Source: Mesorhizobium shangrilense (GTDB lineage Bacteria; Pseudomonadota; Alphaproteobacteria; Rhizobiales; Rhizobiaceae). Taken from it: a DNA stretch of 64,000 bases. The translations under genes and the position numbers were made by a program. Numbering within the stretch: the first letter of the stretch is position 1; every line of letters starts with the position of its first letter. The stretch is taken from contig NZ_JAQGPN010000001.1 in assembly GCF_028826155.1 (NCBI RefSeq), forward strand, positions 2,671,501 to 2,735,500, given 5' to 3'. Positions 17,874 through 26,401 of the stretch are shown one piece after another. The notes under the pieces were generated by a model. That model was not told the origin of the DNA. It was given only the letters and a program-made list of their open reading frames with translations, and did no database searches.

Positions 17874-18194
17874 TCACTCGTCGTAAATTTCGCGCAGTAT
17901 TTTCAATGCGCGGCTCAGGACGTCGTCGGGCACGGATCCCAGCCTCCGGACGAGCCGGCGCTTGTCCAATGCGCGGCACTGCTCAAGCAGGATCAAGCCA
18001 TTCACCCCTGCGAAGGTCACCGGGACGCGGAATGCGGCCGGGCGGCTGCCCGAAGTCATGGGCGCAGCAATCACCATCCGCAGATGATCGTGGATTTCCG
18101 GAGGCGAGACGATGAGGCAGGGCCGCGTTTTCTCGATTTCGCTGCCGACGGTCGGATCGAGCGCGGCGAGCCAGACCTCGCCCCTGGCTACCAT
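17874..18194 (-). CDS. MazF/PemK family toxin endoribonuclease
   Basis: 106-residue type II toxin. Family signature RGEVWLAALDPTVGSEIEKTRPCLIVSP at the N-terminus, then PMTSGSRPAAFRVPV and GLILLEQCRALDKRRLVRRLG; the arginine of the KTRP segment and the SGS-region threonine/serine are the usual catalytic positions. MazF toxins cleave mRNA at short sequences. The start ATG lies inside the last codons of the antitoxin gene (seven-base overlap), the usual coupled arrangement. Confidence 0.93.
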   Translation of the reverse strand: MVARGEVWLAALDPTVGSEIEKTRPCLIVSPPEIHDHLRMVIAAPMTSGSRPAAFRVPVTFAGVNGLILLEQCRALDKRRLVRRLGSVPDDVLSRALKILREIYDE

Positions 18195-18442
18195 TTCAGA
18201 GCGCCATCGTCCTCGTTCGGGAACTCCGGCCAAATGAGACCGTCGTCGCCTTCCGCGGCGAGCTGGGCCGCGTCCTCGGCCCAACCTTGGCGCGGCGCAT
18301 CGGCCACTCGCCGAATGACCAGGCAATCGCCGTCGACGCTCACATCCACGGCATCGCCGGCTTGCGCTCCCAGTTCGGACAGCAAAGGCTTGGGTATGAT
18401 TATTCCAGCAGAGTTGCCGAATTTCTTGAGTGCGCTGCGCAT
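18188..18442 (-). CDS. MazE/AbrB-type antitoxin
   Basis: 84-residue SpoVT/AbrB-fold antitoxin beginning MRSALKKFGNSAGIIIPKPLLSELGAQAGDAVDVSVDG, with an acidic C-terminus (EDDGALKW) expected to bind the toxin. The start at 18442 matches the usual M-x-x-x-x-x-K-x-G-N-S family start; an upstream ATG at 18466 would add eight residues. The operon is probably autorepressed by the complex, as is usual for this family. Confidence 0.9.
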   Translation of the reverse strand: MRSALKKFGNSAGIIIPKPLLSELGAQAGDAVDVSVDGDCLVIRRVADAPRQGWAEDAAQLAAEGDDGLIWPEFPNEDDGALKW

Positions 18443-18525
18443 GTCGACCCCAAGGATTTCATGCATCCAGATAGCATTCCCCGGCCGTCGTTACAACATT
18501 GTGGCTACGGGCCGTTCGATGCCCT

Positions 18526-18690
18526 TCAGCTTCGCAGCGCCAGTTCGCGGGCAAATCGTGGAAATTCGGCGACCCGCACGGGGTGATCGCGATGCATGTC
18601 GCCGATCGCGGCCAGAATGGCCGCGGTGGCTCGCTGGCGGATGCGTTCGGGCAAACGCCCCTCTTTGAAGAACTCGTTCCGGAAACCCAT
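18526..18690 (-). CDS. Small hypothetical protein upstream of mazEF
   Basis: 54-residue reading frame beginning MGFRNEFFKEGRLPERIRQR and ending RFARELALRS. It is helical and basic in predicted composition. An AGGAG site lies nine bases ahead of the ATG, and codon use resembles neighbours. It is on the same strand as mazEF, 83 bases upstream of the antitoxin start. No family recognised. It may be a third partner of the toxin-antitoxin locus or unrelated. Confidence 0.5.
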   Translation of the reverse strand: MGFRNEFFKEGRLPERIRQRATAAILAAIGDMHRDHPVRVAEFPRFARELALRS

Positions 18691-18888
18691 GACGTAGGCT
18701 CCTGTTGGTCCTCCCAACGGGGATATAGGCGATGCATCTCTTATTGTGCAATGCAGCATTGGAATGACAGGGATGTGTCTGCGGCATGTCCGGATGAGGC
18801 AAATTGCCGGGTCTTGCACAACCATTTCTTGAGAACCATGGCTTATGGTGCCGCCGCCCGATGCGTCTTTTCGGGTCAGGGAGAGTGC

Positions 18889-19377
18889 ATGGCATCCGCC
18901 AAGAACCGCGATTTCGCGCGCCTGCTGGACGACCTTTTCCAGGCGGCCGCGATTCCGGAGACGGAAGATCACAGCGAGTCCGCGACGACCCCGACGATTC
19001 CCTTCGACTATCTATCCGTTGTCGACGAGCTTCATTCGGGGCGCATCAGGGTTTCCGGCGAAGAGGCGTCGGCCGAGTATCGCGCCGCCAGCACTGCGAT
19101 AGAGGAGGCGCTGAGGGAAATGGAGCTGCGCCGCGCCGAGATCGTGCCGCCCCCGCTGGAGCCCGCGCCGCTTCCGTCAATAGATCCCCTCGACATCGCG
19201 CGCGAGTTGGAGATCGATCGCATATCGTCGGCGGGCGATCTGGCGCGGGTGCGCCGCGCCTTCGCCTTCGAGAACCATCCGGACCGGGTTGCGCCACACC
19301 TGCGCGACCGCGCTATCCTGCGCATGCAGGTCGCCAACATGCTGATCGACGAGGCGCTGCGGCGAAAAAAGAGCTAG
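18889..19377 (+). CDS. J-domain-like hypothetical protein
   Basis: 162 residues. The N-terminal half is an uncharacterised acidic region; the C-terminal part resembles a degenerate J domain, with RRAFAFENHPDRVAPHLRDRAILRMQVANMLIDEALRR around the HPD tripeptide that normally contacts DnaK. The central ALREMELRRAEIVPPPLEPAPLPS is a proline-rich linker. Starts after an AGGGAG site. No chaperone gene is adjacent. The J-domain assignment rests on the HPD motif and its helical context and is tentative. Confidence 0.75.
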   Translation: MASAKNRDFARLLDDLFQAAAIPETEDHSESATTPTIPFDYLSVVDELHSGRIRVSGEEASAEYRAASTAIEEALREMELRRAEIVPPPLEPAPLPSIDPLDIARELEIDRISSAGDLARVRRAFAFENHPDRVAPHLRDRAILRMQVANMLIDEALRRKKS

Positions 19378-19473
19378 CAGGATCGAGCCGCTTTCTGATT
19401 GCGGCGCACTGCAATAAGGTGCACGCACGACATTCGTCGCTTCCAGATCTCCGAACCGTTCCGGGAACTCAAT

Positions 19474-20526
19474 ATGCAGAAGCGCCATCTCGGTCGCACC
19501 GACCTCCTCGTTTCAAAGGTCTGCCTCGGCACCATGACCTGGGGCCAGCAGAACACAGAGGCCGACGGCCACGCCCAGATGGACTTTGCGCTCGACCGCG
19601 GCGTCAATTTCCTCGACACCGCCGAGCTTTATTCGATTCCGCCCATGGCCGAGACGCAGGGCAGCACCGAGCGGATCATCGGCAGCTGGCTGAAGGCGCG
19701 GCGGAACCGCGACAAGGTGATCATCGCATCCAAGGTGGTCGGCCGCACGCCGCAGGACTGGCTTCGCGGCGGGCGGCCTTCGAAACTGGTTCGCGCCGAC
19801 ATCATGGACGCCATCGAGAAATCCCTGAAGCGGCTCGGCACCGATTACCTCGATCTCTACCAGATCCACTTTCCCGAGCGACGCGCAGCGTGGGGGGCAA
19901 ATCCGACGCGGGTGGGCGCATGGCCTCCCAGACGCGATGAGGATGAAACGCCGATCGCGGAGACCCTCGCCGTCTTTGACGAACTCGTGAAAGCCGGCAA
20001 GATCAGGCACCTTGGCCTTTCCAACGAAAGCTCGTGGGGCGTGATGCGCTTTCTGTTCGAGAGCGAGAAGGGGATTGGACCGCGGGTCGCCTCGCTGCAG
20101 AACGCCTACAATCTCGTCAACCGCACCTTCGAGGTGAACCTCGCCGAGGTGAGCGACCGCGAGGACGTGAGTCTGCTCGCCTATTCCCCGCTTGCGCAGG
20201 GTTATCTGACCGGCAAGTACGACCACGGCGCCCGGCCGGCGGGCGCACGAACGACCCTGTTCAATCGGGGCCAGCGCTACGAGAAGCCGAACGCCGCACA
20301 GGTGCTGCTCGAATACAACGAGCTGGCGCGCGGCTTCGGCATGGAGCCCGCGCTGTTTGCCAACGCCTTCGTGGTCAGCCGGCCCTTCGTCACGTCTTCG
20401 ATCATCGGCGCGACATCGATCGCGCAGCTGGAAGTCGCACTGAACGCGGCCGACGTCGAGTTCACCAAGGAAATGCTGGAAGCGGTCGACGCCATCCATC
20501 AGCGCACAGGAAACCCCTGCCCATGA
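19474..20526 (+). CDS. Aldo/keto reductase
   Basis: 350-residue NADPH-dependent aldo/keto reductase of the Tas/YajO-like branch. The AKR tetrad is visible: Asp48 and Tyr53 in FLDTAELY, Lys87 in VIIASKVVG, and His132 in LDLYQIHFP; the cofactor-binding end is SSIIGATSIAQLE. Natural substrate unknown. The stop overlaps the next gene's start as ATGA, so the enzyme is translationally coupled to a PLP-fold protein. Confidence 0.92.
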   Translation: MQKRHLGRTDLLVSKVCLGTMTWGQQNTEADGHAQMDFALDRGVNFLDTAELYSIPPMAETQGSTERIIGSWLKARRNRDKVIIASKVVGRTPQDWLRGGRPSKLVRADIMDAIEKSLKRLGTDYLDLYQIHFPERRAAWGANPTRVGAWPPRRDEDETPIAETLAVFDELVKAGKIRHLGLSNESSWGVMRFLFESEKGIGPRVASLQNAYNLVNRTFEVNLAEVSDREDVSLLAYSPLAQGYLTGKYDHGARPAGARTTLFNRGQRYEKPNAAQVLLEYNELARGFGMEPALFANAFVVSRPFVTSSIIGATSIAQLEVALNAADVEFTKEMLEAVDAIHQRTGNPCP

Positions 20527-21785
20527 CATTCGAGATCGACGCCGTCCGCGCCCAGTTTCCGGCGCTTTCGCTCACCGATGAGGGCCGCCGCCGGATCTAT
20601 CTCGACAATCCCGCAGGGACGCAGGTTCCGCGGCGCGTCGCTGACGCCGTAGCGCGCTGCCTGCTCGAAACGAACGCAAATCTCGGGGGCTATTTCGCCA
20701 CGACCGTCGCTGCGCAGCAGGTGGTCGACGCTGCGCATGCCGCCATGGCCGATTTCCTTGGCGCGGCGACGCCGGAGGAAATCATCATCGGCGCCAACAT
20801 GACGACACTGACCTATCACATGTCCCGCACCATCGGTCGCGACTTCCGCCCGGGCGATGAGATCGTCGTCACGCGCATGGACCACGAAGGCAATGTGTCG
20901 CCATGGCTGCAACTGGCTGAGGATCGCGGCCTGACAGTTCGCTTCCTGCCATTCGACGCCACGAGCTGGCAGATCGAACCCGCAGCCCTGCAGGACGTGC
21001 TGACCGAAAGGACGCGGCTCGTCGCGCTCAACTACGCAAGCAACCTGACGGGCTCGATCAACCGGGTCAAGGAATTGACCGGGATCGCCAAGCGGGCAGG
21101 GGCGCTCGTCTATATCGATGCCGTGCAGTTCGCGCCGCACGGGCCGGTCGACGTGCGCGACATCGGTTGCGATTTCCTGGCCTGCTCGGCCTACAAGTTC
21201 TTCGGGCCGCACATGGGCATGTTGTGGGGACGCCACGACGTCATCGATGCGCTGCAGCCCTACAAGTGCCGGTGCTCCTCGAACGACCTCCCGGAGCGCT
21301 TCGAACTCGGCACACCGCAGATCGAGCTGATGGCGGGATTGTCGGCGACCGTCGGATATTTTGAAGAACTCGGCGCGCGCACTGACGCATCCGGCTCGCG
21401 CCGCGAGAAGATTGCGGCAGCCTACCGCGCCTCGATCGCCTACGAAAACGGCCTTGCGACGCAGCTCATCGACGGCATTCGCGATATCCCGGGCCTGACC
21501 ATCCATGGCATCACCGATGCCTCTCGCATCGCGGAACGCGTGCCGACCGTCTCCTTCACCGTCGAAGGCATCCGCCCGGAGACGATTGCTCGGCAGCTCG
21601 CGGAGGAGGGAATCTTCGTGTGGTCCGGCCACAACTATGCCTGGGAGATCGTGCACCAGCTGGGCATTCCAGCCGAGGAGGGCGTCGTGCGCATCGGCAT
21701 CGCCCACTACAATACCGCCGGTGAAATCGACGAGACGGTCGAAGCCGTGCGCCGGATCGTGGCCATGCTGCGTCAGGTGCGATGA
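20523..21785 (+). CDS. Cysteine-desulfurase-like class V aminotransferase lacking the active cysteine
   Basis: 420-residue fold-type I PLP protein of the cysteine desulfurase-like group. PLP lysine is Lys225 in ACSAYKFFGPHMGM, with IDAVQFAPHGPVDV ahead of it. The loop that holds the persulfide cysteine in SufS/CsdA (R-x-G-H-H-C-A) reads S-G-H-N-Y-A-W at residues 368-374, so no catalytic cysteine is present. Cysteine desulfurase activity is therefore unlikely, and another lyase or transaminase reaction is possible. ATGA overlap with the aldo/keto reductase points to a joint pathway. Confidence 0.9.
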   Translation: MTFEIDAVRAQFPALSLTDEGRRRIYLDNPAGTQVPRRVADAVARCLLETNANLGGYFATTVAAQQVVDAAHAAMADFLGAATPEEIIIGANMTTLTYHMSRTIGRDFRPGDEIVVTRMDHEGNVSPWLQLAEDRGLTVRFLPFDATSWQIEPAALQDVLTERTRLVALNYASNLTGSINRVKELTGIAKRAGALVYIDAVQFAPHGPVDVRDIGCDFLACSAYKFFGPHMGMLWGRHDVIDALQPYKCRCSSNDLPERFELGTPQIELMAGLSATVGYFEELGARTDASGSRREKIAAAYRASIAYENGLATQLIDGIRDIPGLTIHGITDASRIAERVPTVSFTVEGIRPETIARQLAEEGIFVWSGHNYAWEIVHQLGIPAEEGVVRIGIAHYNTAGEIDETVEAVRRIVAMLRQVR

Positions 21786-21861
21786 AATCTCATCCTGCGA
21801 TCCTGACGCGGATTGGCAGGAGGGGCGTGGTATTCAGCTCCTTCGCTCAAGGGAGGACACA

Positions 21862-22227
21862 ATGGCGATCAGCGGAAGCTGCCACTGCCAGTCGACCCGC
21901 TTCGAGGTCGACGCGGCGCCGGAAACGGTAACCTATTGCACCTGCTCGATCTGCTCCAAGCGTGGTGCGCTCTGGGCCTACTACAAGAGGGCCGACGTGC
22001 GCATTCTGTCGAAGGACGGGCAGAGCACATATCTGTGGCAGTCGCGGACCGTCCGCCACAACTTCTGCAGCATATGCGGCTGCACGACATATACAGAATC
22101 TCCAGACTTTTCGACCGGCGAGCCGGACTTCGACAATCCCCGGATCAGTATCAACGCGCGGCTGCTGGACGATTTCGATCTCGATGCCGTGCCTGTGACT
22201 GTGATCGACGGCAAGAACCTGTGGTGA
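21862..22227 (+). CDS. GFA (glutathione-dependent formaldehyde-activating enzyme-like) family protein
   Basis: 121-residue CENP-V/GFA fold protein with two zinc sites. The cysteine motifs are GSCHCQSTRFEV, TYCTCSICSKRGALW and HNFCSICGCTTYTESP. Members spontaneously bind S-hydroxymethyl-glutathione or have unrelated zinc roles. GGGAGGA sits just upstream of the ATG. It follows the aminotransferase-like gene by 76 bases and converges on the topoisomerase gene 20 bases away. Confidence 0.9.
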   Translation: MAISGSCHCQSTRFEVDAAPETVTYCTCSICSKRGALWAYYKRADVRILSKDGQSTYLWQSRTVRHNFCSICGCTTYTESPDFSTGEPDFDNPRISINARLLDDFDLDAVPVTVIDGKNLW

Positions 22228-22247
22228 CCACGGCAAGGTGACATCCG

Positions 22248-23435
22248 TCATCGCGCGGCAGGATCCGGCCCGGATCGCCTTTCCAGCCAGCGCAACACCG
22301 TCAATTCCTCCTCGTCGAGACCGTCCGGGATCTTGCGGAACGATCGTCGCGCCGCCTTCATCTCTCCGGCGAGCGTGCCGGCGAGCCAGGATTCGATCAA
22401 TTCCGGGTGGATGTAGCAGGTGCGGCACACGGTTCGCGTATTGCCGAGGCGCGCCGCGACATGGTCGATCGCCTTGTTCAATATCTGCCGCGCGCCCGAC
22501 TTCGTTTCCGGCAGTTCGGTGGCGGCCAGAAGATCGGCCGCCTGGACGGTGCCGCCCCACGTCCGGAAATGCTTCGACGAGACGTCAGCGCCGATGGCCT
22601 CGCGCATGTACTCGTTGACATCGTTGGACCTGACGACGCGCCGCGTCCCCTCGGCGTCGAAATACTGGAAAAGAGCCTGACCGGGCAGTTCCTGTATGCT
22701 GCGGATGATCTTCGCCATCCGCCGGTCGACCAGTTGCAGCCGCCATTCCTTGCCGGACTTTCCCCTGAACGAGAAGCGCAGTTTCGCTCCCTCCACCTCG
22801 ACGTGGCGGCTTCTGAGCGTGGTCAATCCAAAGCTCTTGTTGTCGCGGGCATAGGCCGGGTTGCCAACGCGGATCAGCGTGTTGTCGAGCAGCCAGATGA
22901 TGGCAGCCACCACGCGCTCGCGCGACAGGCTGCGCTTGCGCAGGTCCGCATCGACACGTTCACGCAGCGCCGGAAGCGCCCCTGCGAAGCTCAGCAGGCT
23001 GCCGTATTTCACCTCGTCGCGCGTTGCCGCCCAGCGGTCGTGGTACCGGTACTGCTTGCGCCCACGCGCATCGCGGCCGGTCGCCTGGATGTGTCCATCG
23101 GGTGAAGGCGAGATCCAGACGTCCGTCCAGGCGGGCGGGATGGCGAGCGCGCGGATTCGCGCCAGGGTCTGTTCGTCCCGGATCATGGCGCCGTCTGGCT
23201 GGTGATAGGAGAAGCGCCTGGGCCCGCCCTTGCGCCGGATGCCGGGCTCCGTGTCGCTGACATAGGCGAGCTCGACGCTCTTTGCCCTTACCTCGGGCGC
23301 CGGCGTTTCGGAGACGATCGGATCGGCTGAAGCTGCGGAAACCAAGACAGGACTCTGGGTGCGGGATCGGCGGAGGAAACACCCAGAAGGCCGACTTGTT
23401 CCGCCGATGCTTGCCGCTCCGCGGCAATGCGGCAT
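22248..23435 (-). CDS. DNA topoisomerase IB
   Basis: About 395-residue poxvirus-like type IB topoisomerase that relaxes supercoils by a 3'-phosphotyrosine intermediate. N-terminal domain: LAYVSDTEPGIRRKGGPRRFSYHQPDG and IPPAWTDVWISPSPDGHIQATGRDARGRKQYRYH. Catalytic domain: active residues in LTTLRSRHVEVEG, KHFRTWGGTVQAAD and the tyrosine in CRTCYIHPELIESW. The start is uncertain: ATG at 23435 is used, but conserved sequence begins some 50 residues later and no strong ribosome binding site is seen. Its 5' end lies only 26 bases from the divergent ParB-like gene. Confidence 0.9.
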   Translation of the reverse strand: MPHCRGAASIGGTSRPSGCFLRRSRTQSPVLVSAASADPIVSETPAPEVRAKSVELAYVSDTEPGIRRKGGPRRFSYHQPDGAMIRDEQTLARIRALAIPPAWTDVWISPSPDGHIQATGRDARGRKQYRYHDRWAATRDEVKYGSLLSFAGALPALRERVDADLRKRSLSRERVVAAIIWLLDNTLIRVGNPAYARDNKSFGLTTLRSRHVEVEGAKLRFSFRGKSGKEWRLQLVDRRMAKIIRSIQELPGQALFQYFDAEGTRRVVRSNDVNEYMREAIGADVSSKHFRTWGGTVQAADLLAATELPETKSGARQILNKAIDHVAARLGNTRTVCRTCYIHPELIESWLAGTLAGEMKAARRSFRKIPDGLDEEELTVLRWLERRSGPDPAAR

Positions 23436-23461
23436 AGAAAGGGCGTCGAAGATGAGGCGCC

Positions 23462-23710
23462 ATGCTCCGGGTTCAGACAATCAAGATCGACAGCATCTAT
23501 GTGCCTGCGGCTCGTCGCAAGACGCTGCATCCGCAGACTGTGCGCCTCCTGGCCGAGGACATTCTGGAAAACGGGATGAAAACGCCGATCCAGGTGCGCG
23601 CCGACGGCGGGCGCTACGTGCTGGTCGAGGGCCTGCACCGGCTGGAGGCGGCGAAGTGGTTGGGGGAGGATACGATCGACGCCTACCTCGTCCAGGCACG
23701 GAAGCACTGA
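23462..23710 (+). CDS. ParB N-terminal-domain (ParB/sulfiredoxin fold) mini-protein
   Basis: 82 residues consisting only of a ParB-like nuclease/sulfiredoxin fold: IKIDSIYVPAARRKTLHPQTVRLLAEDILENGMKTPIQVRADGGRYVLVEGLHRLEAAKWLGEDTI. The ENGMKTPIxVR and VEGxHRxEAA segments are the box I/II signatures. It has no HTH or dimerisation domain, so it is not a chromosome-partitioning ParB. Function unknown. It shares a very short divergent promoter region with topoisomerase IB. Confidence 0.85.
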   Translation: MLRVQTIKIDSIYVPAARRKTLHPQTVRLLAEDILENGMKTPIQVRADGGRYVLVEGLHRLEAAKWLGEDTIDAYLVQARKH

Positions 23711-23905
23711 GCGCGGGGATCCGCCAGCGCTTTGACGCTTGCCCTGCCACACAAGGCATTGCTCACGACTGTATACCCGTGGCGGCTGAGGCATTTTCCT
23801 GACGTTATTCCGACTTTGGCCCAGATTAAGCCGCCGAAGCGTCATTGAGCCGTCAAATCGCCAACCTATGTAGGAGGGACTGAGCCAACAGCACGGAGGT
23901 GGCAA

Positions 23906-24115
23906 ATGAGCGAGAGGACGATGCTTGACGAGCTTTTGGGCGATCCGATGACCAGGCTTGTGATGGCGCGCGACCAGGTGAATCCCGACGCGCTGCGCCG
24001 CATGCTGATGGAACGCGCACGTCCTCGCGCCGCGAACAGCGACGTTCCGGCCGCGCATGTCATCAGTCAGGTCTGTTGCATGCATTCTCCCCTCATGACC
24101 GAATGCCGGTGCTGA
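23906..24115 (+). CDS. Small hypothetical protein with cysteine-rich tail
   Basis: 69 residues, MSERTMLDELLGDPMTRLVM at the start and a C-terminal cluster of four cysteines (V-C-C-M-H-S-P-L-M-T-E-C-R-C). The initiation region is excellent (GGAGGTGGCAA directly before ATG), which is the main support for it being translated. The middle contains methionine/arginine-rich helix. No family recognised. Flanked by 195 bases upstream and a 459-base gap downstream. Confidence 0.6.
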   Translation: MSERTMLDELLGDPMTRLVMARDQVNPDALRRMLMERARPRAANSDVPAAHVISQVCCMHSPLMTECRC

Positions 24116-24574
24116 CCGGCAGCAATCGGGCGTTCAGCCAAATTCGAACCACGAGAGCCACTGCGCGATGTGCCTGCCGGAAGGGGCGCCCACACAGCTG
24201 CAATGCTCAAGACTTGCATCCGCTGATCTGAAGACCGCCTGACCGCCATCCCCTGTGGTGGTGGCGGCGCGGAAATGCACGTTCACCGGCGGCTCGCGCT
24301 CCCGCGCGACGCTGCGGCGCCTTGCTGCGGCGAGCCGGATGTTCGCCGCATGCCGTCTGTCCGGCTCGGCGACCGCAGGCTCTTTAGCTCGCCGATCCCG
24401 CGATCAACGATCGATCAACTTCTGCTTGTGAACCATCCGTGCCCGCCGGACCCTGACCGGACGGCCGCAGGTCTTTTTCGCGCCAGTTTGAGCCAGCGCA
24501 AATTAGCACCCGCTGTTTCCCGCTATTCAGGCTGCAACGGCTGACGCCGTCGTCTGAAGAAAGGAACGAATTCC
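24116..24574. other. Long intergenic region upstream of pseudoazurin
   Basis: 459 bases without a convincing gene. It holds a direct repeat GATCAAC (24406-24419 region) of unknown meaning and the FNR/NnrR-family palindrome at 24488-24501. The rest shows no recognisable RNA or coding signal. Confidence 0.5.
24488..24501. promoter_or_regulatory. FNR/NnrR-family operator upstream of pseudoazurin
   Basis: TTGAGCCAGCGCAA, a 14-base dyad with arms TTG..CAA extended to TTTG..CAAA, 73 bases before the pseudoazurin start. Its right half CGCAA and spacing are shared with the site ahead of nirK, and resemble the TTGCG-N4-CGCAA type recognised by NnrR-class nitric-oxide-responsive Crp/Fnr regulators. 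Confidence 0.6.
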
Positions 24575-25018
24575 ATGAAATCCCTCGCTTACGCCGCCGC
24601 CATGGTGTCCCTCCTCGCCATGGTTACAGGGGCATCGGCGGAAGAGCACGTCGTGCACATGCTGAACAAGGGCCAGAAAGGCGCGATGGTCTTCGAGCCC
24701 GATCTCGTGAAGGCGGCGCCCGGCGACACGATCAAGTTCGTGCCGACCGACAAGTCGCACAACGCCGAGGTGATCAAAGGAATGATCCCCGAGGGTGCAG
24801 AGCCCTTCAAAGGCAAGATAAACGAGGAGTTCTCCGTCACCATGCAGCAGGAGGGCGTCTACGGCATTAAATGCACACCGCACTACGGCATGGGAATGGT
24901 CGCGCTGGTGGTCGTCGGTAACCCGGCCAACATCGAGGAAGCAAAAGCGGTCAAGCAGCCGGGCAAGGCCAAGGCGGTCTTCGCCGAGCTGTTTGGGCAG
25001 GCGGTCGCGGCCAACTAG
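24575..25018 (+). CDS. Pseudoazurin
   Basis: 147-residue periplasmic blue copper protein that donates electrons to nitrite reductase. The signal peptide is cut after ASA (residue 22), giving mature [11 protein letters not shown]. The four type 1 copper ligands are present: His62, Cys100, His103 and Met108 ([14 protein letters not shown]), equal to His40, Cys78, His81 and Met86 of the mature protein. AAAGGA ribosome binding site upstream. It is preceded by an FNR/NnrR-type box and followed by two hairpins before nnrS, consistent with higher expression of the cupredoxin than of downstream genes. Confidence 0.96.
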   Translation: MKSLAYAAAMVSLLAMVTGASAEEHVVHMLNKGQKGAMVFEPDLVKAAPGDTIKFVPTDKSHNAEVIKGMIPEGAEPFKGKINEEFSVTMQQEGVYGIKCTPHYGMGMVALVVVGNPANIEEAKAVKQPGKAKAVFAELFGQAVAAN

Positions 25019-25075
25019 CCTCCGCTTTCATGCGATGCGGAGGCGGATCGGGCGGGCCGGGGGGCCGCCCGATCC
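25019..25075 (+). terminator. Double hairpin between pseudoazurin and nnrS
   Basis: Two hairpins in series: CCTCCGC/GCGGAGG (25019-25025 with 25037-25043) and an 11-base stem (25045-25055 with 25065-25075, nine-base loop). No long T-run follows, so this may be a partial terminator or an mRNA 3'-stabilising structure. Confidence 0.55.
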
Positions 25076-25096
25076 AACTTGTTAGTGGAGTTTCCC

Positions 25097-26272
25097 ATGG
25101 CCGTTCCAAGACTGAGATCCTACGAGGGACCGGCGTTCCTGTCCTACGGGTTCCGCCCGTTCTTCCTGCTCGGTTCCGCCTATGCGGGCCTGTCGATCCT
25201 TTTCTGGCTGCCGGCCTATTCCGGCCATGTGGAAACGTTCAGCCTGTTCGCGCCAGTCGACTGGCATGTCCACGAGATGCTGTTCGGCTATCTGGCTGCG
25301 GTCGTGACCGGTTTCCTGCTGACCGCGATTCCGAACTGGACCGGGCGGCTGCCGGTCCTCGGGTTGCCGCTCCTCGGTCTGATGTCGCTCTGGATTGCCG
25401 GCCGCTTCGCCGTCTTCTTCTCCGACCTGCTCGGATGGCAACTCACCGCGATCATCGACTGCGCATTTCTGGCGGCGGTCGGCGCGGCGGCGGCTCGCGA
25501 GATCATATCCGGACGGAACTGGCGCAACTTGAAAGTGCTCGTCCCGCTGGCGGTGCTGCTCGCCGCAAACATCTGCTTCCATGTCGAAGCGCATCTGTAC
25601 GGGATGTCGGACGCAAGCAGGCGACTGGGCATCGGCGCGGCGATCCTGCTGATCATGATCATCGGCGGGCGCATTATCCCGAGCTTTACCCGGAACTGGC
25701 TCGCACGCGAAAATCCTGGGCGGCTTCCCGCACCCTTCGGCCGCTTCGATATGGTTTCGCTGGCGGTCTCCGCAGGCGCGCTGCTGGCGTGGACCGCTCT
25801 GCCCGACAGCGTCGGCTCGGCCGCGCTGCTCGCGGTCGCCGGAGCCCTGCAGGCAGCACGGCTGGCGCGCTGGGCGGGGGATCGCACGGTTGCCGACCCG
25901 CTCGTCCTCATTCTTCATCTCGCCTACGCGTTCATCCCCGTCGGCATGCTGCTGATCGCGCTGGCGATCGTGCTGCCGTCCACGGTGCCGGCAGCGGCTG
26001 GCATCCATGCGCTCGGTGGCGGCGCCATCGGCGCGATGACGCTCGCCGTCATGGTAAGGGCAACGCTCGGGCACACCGGGCGCGCATTGCAGGCGGGGCG
26101 GGCGGGTATGTTCGTCTTCGCGGCGGTGCTCCTTGGCGGCCTGGTGCGGATCGCCGCAGCCTTCGTCCCTGACCCCTTGCTCATACAGCTCGCCGGCGTC
26201 GCGTGGGCCGCGGCCTTCCTCGGCTACGCCGTCGCCTTTGCTGCGGCGCTGACACAGCCGCGGGCCATCTGA
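25097..26272 (+). CDS. nnrS: NnrS family heme-copper membrane protein
   Basis: 391-residue polytopic membrane protein with about twelve hydrophobic helices. Family features: N-terminal [18 protein letters not shown], histidines in [41 protein letters not shown] in the middle, and [16 protein letters not shown] with a conserved arginine/histidine region. NnrS binds heme and copper and protects against nitrosative stress during denitrification, per studies of Rhodobacter and Vibrio homologues. GTGGAG precedes the ATG. Sits between the electron donor and nirK. Confidence 0.93.
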   Translation: MAVPRLRSYEGPAFLSYGFRPFFLLGSAYAGLSILFWLPAYSGHVETFSLFAPVDWHVHEMLFGYLAAVVTGFLLTAIPNWTGRLPVLGLPLLGLMSLWIAGRFAVFFSDLLGWQLTAIIDCAFLAAVGAAAAREIISGRNWRNLKVLVPLAVLLAANICFHVEAHLYGMSDASRRLGIGAAILLIMIIGGRIIPSFTRNWLARENPGRLPAPFGRFDMVSLAVSAGALLAWTALPDSVGSAALLAVAGALQAARLARWAGDRTVADPLVLILHLAYAFIPVGMLLIALAIVLPSTVPAAAGIHALGGGAIGAMTLAVMVRATLGHTGRALQAGRAGMFVFAAVLLGGLVRIAAAFVPDPLLIQLAGVAWAAAFLGYAVAFAAALTQPRAI

Positions 26273-26401
26273 ACGCGGCGGCGCCCGTCCGCTCACCACA
26301 CCGTAGCAACGAACCCACGGCGGCCGCCGGGCATACGTCCCGTCGGCCGCCGCGGCGCGTCATATCTTGTCCAAAATGTCGCAGCCCGCGAGGCCCGCTC
26401 T

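Noticed and set aside
25030..26172. A 380-residue plus-strand frame overlapping nnrS in another frame.
   Set aside because: Arginine-rich low-complexity translation; the nnrS frame contains the family motifs.
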